The notes beneath the pieces were generated by a model, which was not told where the DNA came from, did not search any database, and saw only the letters and a list, made by a program, of their open reading frames with translations. Source: Metamycoplasma salivarium (lineage in GTDB: Bacteria > Bacillota_I > Bacilli_A > Mycoplasmatales > Metamycoplasmataceae). From it: a stretch of DNA of 64,000 bases. The stretch lies in contig NZ_LR214938.2 in NCBI RefSeq assembly GCF_900660445.2, positions 434,001 through 498,000 of the forward strand. The letters run 5' to 3'. A program made the translations under genes and the position numbers. Shown here piece by piece: positions 23,673-34,591 of this stretch. Numbering within the stretch: the stretch's first letter is position 1; each line of letters opens with the position of its first letter.

Positions 23673-24641
23673 ATGAGTAGTAAGGCTAAAAATATAAAAC
23701 AAAGAATAAAAAGCTTAATCCCGCTTTTTTTTGTTTTGATTCCAATGATTTTAATAATTTTTTTTGCGAAAAAAGAAGGGAGAATGATAGGGATCATATT
23801 TTATATGATTATTTCTTTATATGCTACTTACGAAGTAATTCAACATAACAAACAACATTTTGTTTTAAATTATAGTTTTTTACTTTTTGCTCTAATATTT
23901 TGACTATTACCATATGGGATTTGAAATGAAACTTCAACGAATTATTTGTTTTCTAATTTAAACTTTACTACTTATAATGTTTCAAGCTTAAAACAATTAC
24001 TTTTGGAATTATTATATTCAAGAGAAAATTTAACAAGTTTATATGGTTTATTTTTATTATTTTCAATGGTATATGTGACTTTTATTTTTGCATTAAATAT
24101 AAAAAAATATAAATCAAGAAAATTGTTTTTTTCATCATGATTAATAACGATGTTTTCTATAATTTATATTCCTATTACTTTTAAATTATTGTATTTGTAT
24201 AATGTATTATCTTTATATATTTTATTTGCAATGTTTTTTATTCCTGTAATTGTTGATAGCTTTGGTTATTTTATTGGTATGTGAATTGGTGGCAAATTCA
24301 TCAAAAAGAAATTTGCACCACATATTAGTCCCAAAAAGACATGAGAAGGAGCAATTGCTTCGTATTTATTTGGAGCTTTATGCGTTTATCTACTTTTGTA
24401 TTTAGGTTATCAGACAAATAATGTCAAACTAACCTATTTTACAAATATTAAACAGTTAATTGTGGGTATTGTGTTTTTGCCTGTAGCATCTATTGTGGGA
24501 GATTTGTTGTTTTCAGCATTTAAACGTCTATTAGATATAAAAGATTTTTCAAATTTATTACCTGGTCATGGTGGAATTATGGATAGATTTGATTCAACAT
24601 CTTTTGTTGTTTTAATGTCATCAACAATCTTATTTATTTAA
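23673..24641 (+). CDS. cdsA: Phosphatidate cytidylyltransferase
   Basis: This 322-residue membrane enzyme makes CDP-diacylglycerol from phosphatidate and CTP. About eight hydrophobic helices are visible. The family signature is split as usual: [20 protein letters not shown] near residue 213 and [19 protein letters not shown] near residue 292, with the conserved Asp residues. It lies 19 bases upstream of polC. In Bacillus, frr-uppS-cdsA-dxr is the usual order; uppS and dxr are absent here, fitting a wall-less organism without undecaprenyl synthesis. Confidence 0.95.
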
Positions 24642-24660
24642 TTTATCTTAGGAGAAAATA

Positions 24661-27600
24661 ATGGAAAATTCCAACAATCTATATAATGATGGTTTTTTAA
24701 AACTCTGCAAGGAAATAAATTTTGTTCCTACAGATGTTTTTCAAGATGTAGATATTAAAAAAGTTGATATTACAACCAAAGATAATCAACCCTTATTAAA
24801 TATTGAGTTAGAAACGATTACTCATTTACCCTTAAGTTCATATTTAGAATTTAAAAAAGCAATAGAAAAAAGGTTTAAATCTAATGTAAATTTTGATATT
24901 AAATATACAAATGTAATTTATGCAAAAGAAAGAATTTTAGAATATTTTTTACAATACATTGTAGATAACAAACTAAGATTACCTCTAGTTAGAAGTTTAT
25001 TTACTAAGGAAAATATTGAAATTAACTTAAATACTAAGCAATTAACTATTTCTAATTTAACGAAAGATGCGTGCAAGACATTAAAGAAAGTTGAAGATAA
25101 AATATTATCGATTTTTCATAATATTGGTTTTAATGATATTACATTAAAATTTGTACCAATCGAAGAGGATAATCAAGATTTCTCAAATTATAAAAAAGCA
25201 AAAATTGATAATATTGTGACCGATTTTATTCCTCAACAAGTTGATTTTGAAGCATTAGCTAATAATAAAAAAACTAAGAAATACAACGGAAAGTCGAAGA
25301 AACATATTCAAATGTCAATTAAGTCTGCTTTAGAATCATACGAAGAATATATTTCAGTGGTTGGTGAAATTTATAAAATTGATAAGAGATTGACTAAAAC
25401 AGGTGAAAATTTATATTCAATTGATATTTCTGATTATGAAGAAGCTATTAGAATCATCTATTTTACTGAACCAAATCAAGTTTTAGAGGTTGATAAAGGC
25501 GATACTATCATTGTTAACGGCAGACTAACGACAACAAATTATGGCAACAAAGAAATATTGTGCACTACAGCTCCTATTAAAACTGAAAGTCTTGTGAAAT
25601 TAAAAAAAGATAATGCGCCAATAAAAAGAATTGAATTAGCAGCAAGAACAATAATGTCAACACAAGATGGAATTAGTAAACCATCCGAATATATTGATGT
25701 AGCAAAAAATTCAAAAATAAATGCAATAGCAATTACTGATTTAGATTCTGTCCAAAGTTTTCCAGTTTTTGAAAAAGAAGCAAAAGCAAATAAAATTAAA
25801 CCTATTTATGGTGTAACTTTATCTTCGATTACGACTAGCAATGATATTTTTTACGGTTATAAAGATTTCAACTTAAAGAAAGCGAAGTATATTGTTTTTG
25901 ACTTAGAAACCACTGGACTTAGTGCGAGATTTAATGAAGTTATAGAATTTGGTGCAATTGTTATTGATAACGGAATTATTACTGAACATATTCAATTCTT
26001 TTTAAAACCTTCAAAACATATTCCAAAATCAATTACAGATATTACAAAAATTACTGATGATGATGTTAAAGATGGTTTATCTCAAGAAGAAGGAATAAAA
26101 AAAATTTATGAATTGCTAAATGGAAATATTGGCGTTGCACATAATGCAAATTTCGATATCAATATTTGTAAGCAAAACTTTACAAAATATGGCCTTGATA
26201 TATCACAAATTTATTGTGTTGATACCTTAGCTATTTCATGATTTTTGTTTCCTGATGAAAGAAAACACAATTTAAATAGTTTGTGTAATAGATTTAATAT
26301 TAATTATACAAAAAGCGCTGCGCATAGAGCTGATTATGATGCTGAAGTTTTGGCAAATTGTTGACTTGGAATAATTAATAAATTAAACAAAGAATACAAA
26401 ATTAAAACATCAGAACAATTAAATGATGTTGATTTTAAAGAATCTTTAGGAAAGAAATTTTCTTACGAAATTAGAATGCTTGCTAAGAACCAAGCAGGTA
26501 TTAAAAAGATGTTTAAATATGTTTCAGAAAGTTTAACTACAAATTACAATAATGGACCCAAATTTTATATTGACAAGTGAAAAAAAGACAATGATTTGCT
26601 TTTAGGTTCTGGAACACATTCTTCATATTTGTGAGAACAAGTAATAAATGGTAGTGATGAGAATATTTTAAAAGCAATTGCACCATTTGATTATATTGAA
26701 TTACCTCCAATTTCAACATTTAATTATTTATATTTAGATGATTGGATTACGCTAGAACAAATTCAATGGGCATATAAAGATTTAATAGAAAAAGCTAAAA
26801 AATTAGGAAAAGTTTGCGTTGCTGTTTGTGATTGTAGATATGTTTATGACTACCAAAAACTAATTTATGACATTTATGTTAACACACCTGGACTTGGTGG
26901 AAAAATTCATTGAATGAAAGAAAACAGAAAGATTTGTCGTACAAACTTTCAATATCTAACAACTACTGAAATGTTAAGTGAATTCTCATTTTTAAATAAT
27001 GGAAATTTAGTTGAAGATATTGTTGTTAATAATACTCACAAAATAGCAAATATGATTGACGATAATATTGAAATTATCAAGAAAAAACTATATGTTCCTA
27101 ACTTTGATAATTCTGATAAGAAGTTGAAGGACTTAGTGTTAGAAAATGCCAAAAAAATTTATGGTGATAAAATTGATGAAAGAATCAAACAAAGAATTGA
27201 AAAAGAATTAAATTCAATTATTAAGTACGGATATTCAGTCATTTATTGAATTAGTCATAAACTTGTTAAAAAAAGTAATATTGATGGTTATATTGTTGGT
27301 AGTAGAGGTAGTGTTGGATCATCAATTGTTGCTTATTTAGCCGAAATTACTGAAGTTAATCCCTTAGAACCTCATTATTTATGTCCAAAATGTAAGTATT
27401 TTGAATGAAGCAATGACCCTAAAATTTATTCGGGATGAGATTTATCTGACAAAAAATGTCCTAAATGTAATGTTCTTATGAAAAATGATGGGCATAACAT
27501 ACCATTTGAAACCTTCTTGGGTTTTGAAGCGGATAAAGTTCCTGATATTGACCTAAATTTTAGTGGTGAATATCAACCAACAATTCACAATTATGTTAAA

Positions 27601-28995
27601 GAATTGTTTGGCGACACACACACTTTAAGAGCTGGAACTATTGCATCTGTTGCCTCAAAAACTGCATATGGTTTTTGCAAAAAATATTTAGAAACTATTG
27701 GGGGAAATGAAGATCAAATTTGGTCTAGAACTTTCTTAGACTTCCTATCTTATAAAGCAGAAGGTGTTAAAAGAACAACAGGTCAACATCCAGGCGGAAT
27801 TATCATTATTCCAAAGGAATTTGATCCTGAAGATTTTACTCCAGTTAACTACCCAGCAAACGATATAACAAGTAGTTGAATGACATCACATTTTGATTTT
27901 AGGTCAATTCATGACAATGTTTTAAAATTAGATTTACTAGGACATGATGATCCTACGATTGTTAAGATGCTTGAAGATTTAACACATACCAAAATCGAAA
28001 ATATTCCAAGGTACGACAAAAGAATTATTCAACTATTTAATAGCACAAAAGCAATGAATTTAACACCTGACCAATTATCTGGAGAAACTACTGGAGCATA
28101 TGGACTTCCTGAGTTTGGGACAAACTTTGTGCGAAAGATGTTAAAAAGTTCAAAACCAGAATCATTTAATGATTTAATTTTACTTTCAGGTCTTAGCCAT
28201 GGTACTAATGTGTGAACCGGAAATGCTGAAGAATTAATCAAAGTTGGCAAAAAACTTAATGAATGTATTTGTTGTCGTGATGACATTATGAGAACTTTAA
28301 TTGAGACTTATTTCCTTGATAAACTTATGGCTTTCAAAATTATGGAAAGTGTTAGAAAAGGGAAAGGTTTAACTGAAGAGCAAGAGAAAACTTTAATTGA
28401 ACATAATGTTCCGGATTGATATATTGATTCGCTTAAAAAAATTGAATATATGTTTCCCAAGGCACACGCTACTGCTTATGTTATTATGGCTTGAAGAATT
28501 GCATGATATAAAATTTATTATCCATTGCAATTTTACGCTGCACATTTGTCAACCAAAAACTTTTGTATTGATGTAGAAGTAATGGTCGGCGGTAAACAAA
28601 TTGTTTCATCAAGATTAAATCAACTTAGAACAATGCAAGATAAAAAAGACCCTGATTTTACAACTAAAGATTCACAATTTATTCCCGTTTTGGAAATCAC
28701 ACAAGAATTATATGCAAGGGGATTTAAAGTTACAAATCCAGATTTATATAAATCAAATGCATCTGCTTGAGCGGTTGATGAAAAAACCAATACTTTAATT
28801 CCTCCATTTGCTGCAATTGAAGGGTTAGGAGATAAAGCTGCAGATTCTATAGTTAGTGCTAGAAAAGATGGAGAATTCTTATCAATTGAAGATTTAGTTG
28901 AACGAACAAAATTAAATTCTAAAAATATTGAATCACTAAAAAAATTACACGTCTTAGATGATTTAAATGAAACAAATCAAGCTAGTTTATTCTAA
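24661..28995 (+). CDS. polC: DNA polymerase III alpha subunit, PolC type
   Basis: This 1444-residue Gram-positive replicative polymerase is read through many TGA codons. In order: an N-terminal domain, an OB fold (about residues 230-310), a PHP domain split by the proofreading exonuclease (FDLETTGL near residue 418, [21 protein letters not shown]), a four-Cys zinc module (CPKC...CPKC, residues about 900-940), then palm motifs [14 protein letters not shown] and [12 protein letters not shown]. The exonuclease Asp/Glu residues are intact. The PHP metal ligands are lost: HLHT-type is ELAART, TDH is TDL and GDVH is CDCR. A terminator follows. Confidence 0.96.
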
Positions 28996-29001
28996 AAAAT
29001 T

Positions 29002-29022
29002 GCCATTTTGATGGCTTTTTTA
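29002..29022 (+). terminator. Terminator after polC
   Basis: The stem GCCAT (29002-29006)/ATGGC (29011-29015), loop TTTG, preceded by an A run and followed by T6. Confidence 0.8.
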
Positions 29023-29059
29023 GTTTTTTAATTGTCTTGGTGAGTGTTAAAATGCGTAT

Positions 29060-29089
29060 TTTACTAAAATATTATTAATATAATATAAT
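29060..29089 (+). promoter_or_regulatory. Promoter for the glyA-rnc gene set
   Basis: Overlapping TATAAT boxes at 29079-29084 and 29084-29089; TTTACT at 29060-29065 gives an 18-base spacer to the second. It stands between the polC terminator and the next start. Confidence 0.5.
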
Positions 29090-29129
29090 TTATAAATTGC
29101 TTGTGATTTATTCACAATATGAGGTAACG

Positions 29130-29684
29130 ATGTCGAATAATAAAAAATGAAAAAATAAAAAAATAAATTTAGATACTTACAAATCTGCGAGCGAGGTTAA
29201 GAAAGAAAGAAACAAAAAGCAACTTTCAATGTCATGAAAAATTTCATTAGTTGCTTTATTTTTGGTTGCAATTCCTTCGTTTTTAGTATTTTTGATTTTT
29301 GGGGCTGATGGTTGAATTATTCCTGCATTGAAACAAATGATAGATGCAAATCCATGAAAAAGATGAGCAATTTATTTACCAATTTCATTAGCAATTGCTG
29401 GAGTTCAATTTGCTATAATTTCACTTTTGATTTGAAAATTTAAAGTTTTACAACCTTCTGCATTAAATTTCTTAGTTGCTGTTGTTTTAGCAATGAATTC
29501 ATTTCTAGTTAGTTCGGGTGCAGAATCTGGAAAATGGTGAATTAGAGTTCTACCTGCAATCGGACTTGCGTTTTTAGCAATTCCTGTAATTGCAATTAAT
29601 AGAGCTGTTGCAAAGAAAAAATTAAGAGTAGAAGAACAAAAAATTAAAGAAGAAGAAAAGAAAATTAAGTCACTTTTAGATTAA
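29130..29684 (+). CDS. Small four-helix membrane protein of unknown function
   Basis: This 184-residue protein is not recognised as a known family. The N-terminal 40 residues are Lys/Asn-rich and cytoplasmic-looking. Four hydrophobic helices follow (roughly residues 43-62, 84-108, 115-130 and 140-158), and the C terminus is a charged Lys/Glu helix (VAKKKLRVEEQKIKEEEKK). Six TGA Trp codons are used. A Shine-Dalgarno GAGGT precedes the ATG. glyA begins 12 bases after the stop, so the two are probably co-transcribed, but no functional link is evident. Confidence 0.75.
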
Positions 29685-29696
29685 GTTGAGGTTGCA

Positions 29697-30953
29697 ATGT
29701 ATAAAAAAATTAGTTTAAGAGATACTGAAATTGAAGAATTAATAGAATTAGAAAATCAAAGACAAGAAGATTATGTTGAATTAATAGCATCTGAAAATTA
29801 TGTTTCTGAAGATGTTTTAAAAGCGGCTGGATCTTGTTTAACTAATAAATATGGTGAAGGCTATCCTGGCAAAAGATATTATGGTGGCTGCGAATATGTT
29901 GACGGAATTGAAACTATTGCACAAGAAAGAGCAAAAAAATTATTTGATGTCAAATATGCTAATGTTCAACCATATTCAGGAAGTGTTGCAAATGCTGCAA
30001 TCTTTTTAAGTTTATTAAAACCGAACGATGTTGTTTTGGGGTTAGATTTAAGTTGTGGAGGTCATTTGTCACATGGTTATAAAATATCTTTTAGCGGGAT
30101 TTTTTATAATGCAACAACTTATTTTCTAGACCAAAATGGGCATTTGGATTACGATGAAATTGAAAAAAGAGCATTAGAAGTAAAACCAAAGTTAATTATT
30201 TGTGGATATTCAAACTATTCTCAAATAATTGATTTTGAAAGATTTAGCCAAATTGCTAAAAAAGTTAATGCCTATTTATTAGCAGATATCTCACACATTT
30301 CAGGTCCAATCATTGCAAAATTGCATCCTTCACCTTCACCTTACGCAGATGTTATTATGACAACTACTCATAAGACTCTAAGAGGGACTAGAGGCGCAAT
30401 TATTATGACTAATAATGAAGAATTAGCTAAAAAAATTGACCGCGCAGTTTTTCCTGGTTATCAAGGTGGGCCTTTGTTTCATCAAATTGCTGCAAAAGCC
30501 GTTTCATTTTATGAAGCATTACAACCTGAATTTATTGAATATCAAAAACAATTATTAGTTAATTCAAAGGCATTTTGTCAAACTTTTATCAACAAAGGCG
30601 CAAAAGTTATTTCAGGTCTTACTCAAAATCACTTATTTTCAATTGATGTTAAAACAACTTATGGTCTAACTGGTAAACAATGTGAAGATATTCTACACAC
30701 TTTAAATATTACTATCAACAAAAATTCAATCCCATTTGATACTGAAAAGCCAACTACAACTAGTGGAATTAGATTAGGTACTGCGGCAATGACTTCAAGA
30801 GGATTTAAAGAAGATGAATTTATCATTATTGCTAATTTAATTGATAAAGCATTGCGTGAACCTGAAAATTTAATTTTGCATAATGTAATAAGAAAAGAAA
30901 TTGTGAAATTAACTCATATGTTTCCGATAGTTAGAAAATATATTGAAAAATAA
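29697..30953 (+). CDS. glyA: Serine hydroxymethyltransferase
   Basis: This 418-residue PLP enzyme converts serine and tetrahydrofolate to glycine and 5,10-methylene-THF. The signature [15 protein letters not shown] (near residues 221-235) has the PLP Lys. The N-terminal [13 protein letters not shown] and [20 protein letters not shown] are family hallmarks. Length is typical (about 415). It lies between an unknown membrane protein and the asp23-like gene with short gaps. Confidence 0.97.
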   Translation: MYKKISLRDTEIEELIELENQRQEDYVELIASENYVSEDVLKAAGSCLTNKYGEGYPGKRYYGGCEYVDGIETIAQERAKKLFDVKYANVQPYSGSVANAAIFLSLLKPNDVVLGLDLSCGGHLSHGYKISFSGIFYNATTYFLDQNGHLDYDEIEKRALEVKPKLIICGYSNYSQIIDFERFSQIAKKVNAYLLADISHISGPIIAKLHPSPSPYADVIMTTTHKTLRGTRGAIIMTNNEELAKKIDRAVFPGYQGGPLFHQIAAKAVSFYEALQPEFIEYQKQLLVNSKAFCQTFINKGAKVISGLTQNHLFSIDVKTTYGLTGKQCEDILHTLNITINKNSIPFDTEKPTTTSGIRLGTAAMTSRGFKEDEFIIIANLIDKALREPENLILHNVIRKEIVKLTHMFPIVRKYIEK

Positions 30954-30967
30954 TTAAGGAGATGTTT

Positions 30968-31240
30968 GTGGAAATAGAAAAATTGAATGAAATCTTGATT
31001 TCAACAATTAAAACTATTGCGGGAATTGTTGAAATTAGAACAATTAATGATGAAAAGTTAATTGTTGAATATGTTAAGAACAACAAGTCAGTTGTTAACA
31101 TTAAACTTGGAATAGTGTTGTTAACCAATGCTTATGCAAAAACAATTGTTGAAGAATTACATCAACAAATATCTTATTGCTTAGCCAAATTAAATATAAA
31201 AATTAAAGTTTTAGATGTATATATAAAAGGAACAAGGTAA
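30968..31240 (+). CDS. Asp23/Gls24 (YloU-like) protein
   Basis: This is a 90-residue protein. The in-frame ATG at 30962 directly touches the AGGAG ribosome site (30957-30961), which is too close. The GTG at 30968 is 6 bases away and is chosen as the start. The sequence (IKTIAGIVEI, a beta strand pattern, YAKTIVEELHQQISYCLAKLN, IKVLDVYIKG) fits the Asp23 family, where YloU sits next to YloV/FakA in Bacillus. Its stop overlaps the fakA start (TAATG), so translation is coupled. Its role in mycoplasmas is unknown. Confidence 0.75.
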   Translation: MEIEKLNEILISTIKTIAGIVEIRTINDEKLIVEYVKNNKSVVNIKLGIVLLTNAYAKTIVEELHQQISYCLAKLNIKIKVLDVYIKGTR

Positions 31241-32874
31241 TGAAAAAAATTAACGGTATAGAGTGGAAGAATGCATTAATTTCCGGGGCCAATAATATTG
31301 AAAACAAAAAAAATGCAATTAATGCATTAAACGTTTTTCCTGTTCCTGATGGCGATACTGGTTCTAATATGGCAATGACGATTTCCACAGCAAAAAATGC
31401 TATTTCGAATATAAATGATGCAAACATTGCAAATGTTGCAAAAGCTATTTCTACAAACATGTTATTAGGAGCTAGAGGAAACTCTGGTGTTATTTTAAGT
31501 CAAATTTTTAAGGGTTTTGCTAATGGTTTTGCCAATAAAAATGAAATTACAACTTTTGATTTAGTTGAAGCTTTTGTTTCAGCGGCAAAAGTTGCTTATA
31601 CAGCCGTTTTAAAACCTATTGAAGGAACAATTTTAACCGTTATTCGTGAAATTAGCGAAGGGCTTAAAGAACAAGTTTTATCTAATACAACTATTGAAGA
31701 AGCTTTCGAAAATATTGTTAAATTGGCACGTCAAAGCTGCGATAAAACTCCTGAACTTTTAAGTATTTTAAAAGAAGTTGGTGTTACTGACTCTGGTGGC
31801 GAGGGATTATATGCAATCTTAGAAGGCATGAATGCATATTTTCATGGTAAACCTGTTACACAAAATGACGGTGTTGAAACAATTGATAAATTTATATCAG
31901 ATAGCGAAGTCTATTCTGGTGAATTTGGTTATTGTACAGAATTCATTTTGGAAATTGATAAATTAGATAAATTTAATAAAGATGATTTAGTCAAAAAATA
32001 TGAAAAAATTGGAAATTCAATGGTTGTTGTTCAAGATGAAAATTTTCTAAAAGTGCATATTCATACAAAAAGACCAGGCAATGTTTTAACAACTGTTAAT
32101 AGCTTAGGTCAATTTGTTAAAATCAAAATTGAAAATATGACTATTCAAGCTAATAATAGTAAAGAAAACTCATATAAACTTAATGAACAAAAACAAAATA
32201 GTCAAAATAGTTTTGCAAAAAAAGTTGGACTTATTTCATGTAATACTGGCCAAGGTCTTATCGAACTTGCAAAGGAATTTGGTGTTAATTATGTAATTGA
32301 AGGTGGCCAAACAAACAACCCTTCAACACAGGATTTAGTTAATGCAATTGAACAAGTTGATGCCAAAACAATTTTTATATTACCCAATAATTCAAACATT
32401 ATTTTATCAGCACAACAAGCCGCAACAATTGTAAGAAACAAAAAAGTTATTATTATTCCTACAAAATCACAAGCACAATGTTTATCTGTTGCTATGAATT
32501 TTAGTGAAGAAAATTCTGTTGATGAAAATGAATCACAAATGAATAAGGTTCTTAAAACAATTAAATATGCAGAAATCGCTCCTTCAATAAAAGATGTTAA
32601 ATTAGAAGGTATAAAAATTAAGAAGAACGATTTTATGTGTATGTTGAATAACAAATTAATTGGTGTTGAAAAAACATATAATCAAGCAGCTAAGCATTTA
32701 GTTGGTAAAATGATTAATAAAAATACTGAAATTATTACATTAATTTATGGCCAAGATGCTTCTGAAGAAGATGCAAATGAAATAAAAGAATTTATTGAAA
32801 CTACATATGATGTTGAGGTTGCAATTTATTCAGGGGGTCAAGCTATTTATCCATATTATATTTGTGCAGAATAG
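31240..32874 (+). CDS. fakA: Fatty acid kinase ATP-binding subunit FakA (DAK2/DegV-like, YloV)
   Basis: This 544-residue protein has an N-terminal DAK2 domain binding ATP-Mg: NVFPVPDGDTGSNMAMT (residues 28-44) and LGARGNSGVILSQIFKG (residues 75-92). Middle and C-terminal domains end with a DegV-like alpha/beta region. FakA with a FakB partner phosphorylates scavenged fatty acids, which PlsX/PlsY then put into phospholipid. plsX follows directly, so this is a fatty-acid-uptake-to-lipid module. It is coupled to the asp23-like gene by TAATG. Confidence 0.93.
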   Translation: MKKINGIEWKNALISGANNIENKKNAINALNVFPVPDGDTGSNMAMTISTAKNAISNINDANIANVAKAISTNMLLGARGNSGVILSQIFKGFANGFANKNEITTFDLVEAFVSAAKVAYTAVLKPIEGTILTVIREISEGLKEQVLSNTTIEEAFENIVKLARQSCDKTPELLSILKEVGVTDSGGEGLYAILEGMNAYFHGKPVTQNDGVETIDKFISDSEVYSGEFGYCTEFILEIDKLDKFNKDDLVKKYEKIGNSMVVVQDENFLKVHIHTKRPGNVLTTVNSLGQFVKIKIENMTIQANNSKENSYKLNEQKQNSQNSFAKKVGLISCNTGQGLIELAKEFGVNYVIEGGQTNNPSTQDLVNAIEQVDAKTIFILPNNSNIILSAQQAATIVRNKKVIIIPTKSQAQCLSVAMNFSEENSVDENESQMNKVLKTIKYAEIAPSIKDVKLEGIKIKKNDFMCMLNNKLIGVEKTYNQAAKHLVGKMINKNTEIITLIYGQDASEEDANEIKEFIETTYDVEVAIYSGGQAIYPYYICAE

Positions 32875-32882
32875 AGGTGAGT

Positions 32883-33902
32883 GTGAAGAAAATAGTTGTT
32901 GATTTATTAAATAATGATAATGGTGAAATTGAAGCTATTAAAGCTGTCAATAAGTTTGCTAATGAAAACAAAAACTATACACTTTATATAGTTGGAACTA
33001 AACAAAATATTGACCAATATTTAGATAAGAAATTAACTAATGTTGTTGTGAAAAACAACAATGAAATTGTTTCAAAATTATCAGAAAATATTCGTGAGAT
33101 ATTATCGAAAAACAGTAGCATGCTAGAGTCTTTTGAGATTTTGAATGACGAAAATGCTGACGGTATTTTAAGCAGTGGTGATAGTGGTTCTTTTATTACA
33201 ATGGCAACATTAAAAATTAGAAGAATTAAAAATATTACACGTCCTGCATTTATGCCAATAGTACCTTCTCAAAAAGATAATCACAAATATTTATTATTAG
33301 ATGCTGGTGCAAATTTAAATATCAAAGAAGAATATCTTTTACATTGGGGATTAATAGCTACTGAATTTTACAAATTGTTATTTAATAAGCAAACAATAAA
33401 ATTGGGTATTCTAAATATTGGTACTGAACAATATAAAGGAATTGAAACTGTTAAAAATTCTTACACCTTATTTGATAAGAAATTAATGGATGAAAATAGC
33501 ATTGATTTTGTGGGTTTTATTGAACCTAAAAATATTATTCAAGGTGATGTTGATGTTGCATTAGCTGATGGTTATGCGGGTAATTTGTTTTTAAAAACAT
33601 TAGAATCATCGTTTATGACTTTTGCAAAAATTTTAAAAAATATTTTTATGTCAAAATTTAAAAACAAGATTGCCGCTTTATTAGTTAAAAAAGATATGAA
33701 AAAATTTAAAGAAAAATTTGACTACCGTAACACCGGCGGTGCATTTGTTATTGGGCTTGAAAAATTAGTTGTTAAAGCCCATGGTGGTAGTGATGAACTT
33801 GCTTTTTATAATGCTTTAAATCAATTAAAATTAGGAATTGAAAATAATATTACTACGAAATTAATTAATTATCTTTCAAAATTAGGGGATAAGAATGAAT
33901 AA
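32883..33902 (+). CDS. plsX: Phosphate acyltransferase PlsX
   Basis: This 339-residue protein exchanges acyl groups between acyl-ACP or acyl-phosphate pools for phospholipid synthesis. The GTG at 32883 (MKKIVVDLL...) is chosen because AGAGGTGA lies 3-5 bases upstream; earlier non-ATG starts would overlap fakA. Features: AVNKFANENKNYTLYIVG, ADGILSSGDSGSFITMA, DAGANLN, GILNIGTE and VDVALADGYAGNLFLKTLE, all typical of PlsX. Its stop overlaps the rnc start. Confidence 0.93.
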   Translation: MKKIVVDLLNNDNGEIEAIKAVNKFANENKNYTLYIVGTKQNIDQYLDKKLTNVVVKNNNEIVSKLSENIREILSKNSSMLESFEILNDENADGILSSGDSGSFITMATLKIRRIKNITRPAFMPIVPSQKDNHKYLLLDAGANLNIKEEYLLHWGLIATEFYKLLFNKQTIKLGILNIGTEQYKGIETVKNSYTLFDKKLMDENSIDFVGFIEPKNIIQGDVDVALADGYAGNLFLKTLESSFMTFAKILKNIFMSKFKNKIAALLVKKDMKKFKEKFDYRNTGGAFVIGLEKLVVKAHGGSDELAFYNALNQLKLGIENNITTKLINYLSKLGDKNE

Positions 33903-34581
33903 TTTTGAACAAAATGTAAAACAGTTATTAATTAACTTAAATATTTATGACGAAAAAGTTAATTTACAAACATTTTATGCTGCTTTAACTCATACGACTT
34001 ACTCAAATGAGCATAAAAGTGTTAAAGATTTTCAATATCTAGAATTTTTAGGTGATAGTATTATTCAATTTTTTGTTACTACAGAAATTTACAAAAATTT
34101 TCCTAATTATAAAGAGGGGATTGCAACTAAACATAGAAGTTATGTAGTCAATAACAAAACTTTATCAACAATTGCAAACAAATTACACATTCCTAATTAT
34201 GTACGTGCTTCAAAAAATGCTTTTATCAATGGTAAAAATGATAAAGTGAATTCAGATTTCTTTGAAGCATTTACAGGAGCTATTTATATTGAAAAAGGCC
34301 TTGATTTTGTTAGCAAATTTTTGAAAGATAACTTAAATAGTTATATTCATAATGTGACTCACGATGATTTAATTGATGCAAAATCTGAGTTTCAAGAAGT
34401 TATTCAAATGCATGGAATTAGTAAAATAATTTATAAATCAGAACCTATAAATGAAAAAGAATTTTCAAGTAGCGTTATTGTGGATGGACAAACATTTGGA
34501 ACTGGAATTGGTAAAAACAAACGTAGCGCTGAACAGGAAGCTGCAAAAAACGCATTAAAAAATTTAATTTCAAATAAATAA
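33895..34581 (+). CDS. rnc: Ribonuclease III
   Basis: This 228-residue dsRNA endonuclease has the catalytic signature FQYLEFLGDSIIQFFVT (residues about 43-58). SDFFEAFTGAIYIEKG near residue 120 completes the two-metal site. A C-terminal dsRNA-binding domain (residues about 155-226) includes FGTGIGKNKRSAEQEAAKNAL. It acts on rRNA precursors and other duplexes. It overlaps plsX by 8 bases. In many Firmicutes smc follows rnc; here about 7.4 kb is inserted between them. Confidence 0.97.
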   Translation: MNNFEQNVKQLLINLNIYDEKVNLQTFYAALTHTTYSNEHKSVKDFQYLEFLGDSIIQFFVTTEIYKNFPNYKEGIATKHRSYVVNNKTLSTIANKLHIPNYVRASKNAFINGKNDKVNSDFFEAFTGAIYIEKGLDFVSKFLKDNLNSYIHNVTHDDLIDAKSEFQEVIQMHGISKIIYKSEPINEKEFSSSVIVDGQTFGTGIGKNKRSAEQEAAKNALKNLISNK

Positions 34582-34591
34582 TTAGGAAATT

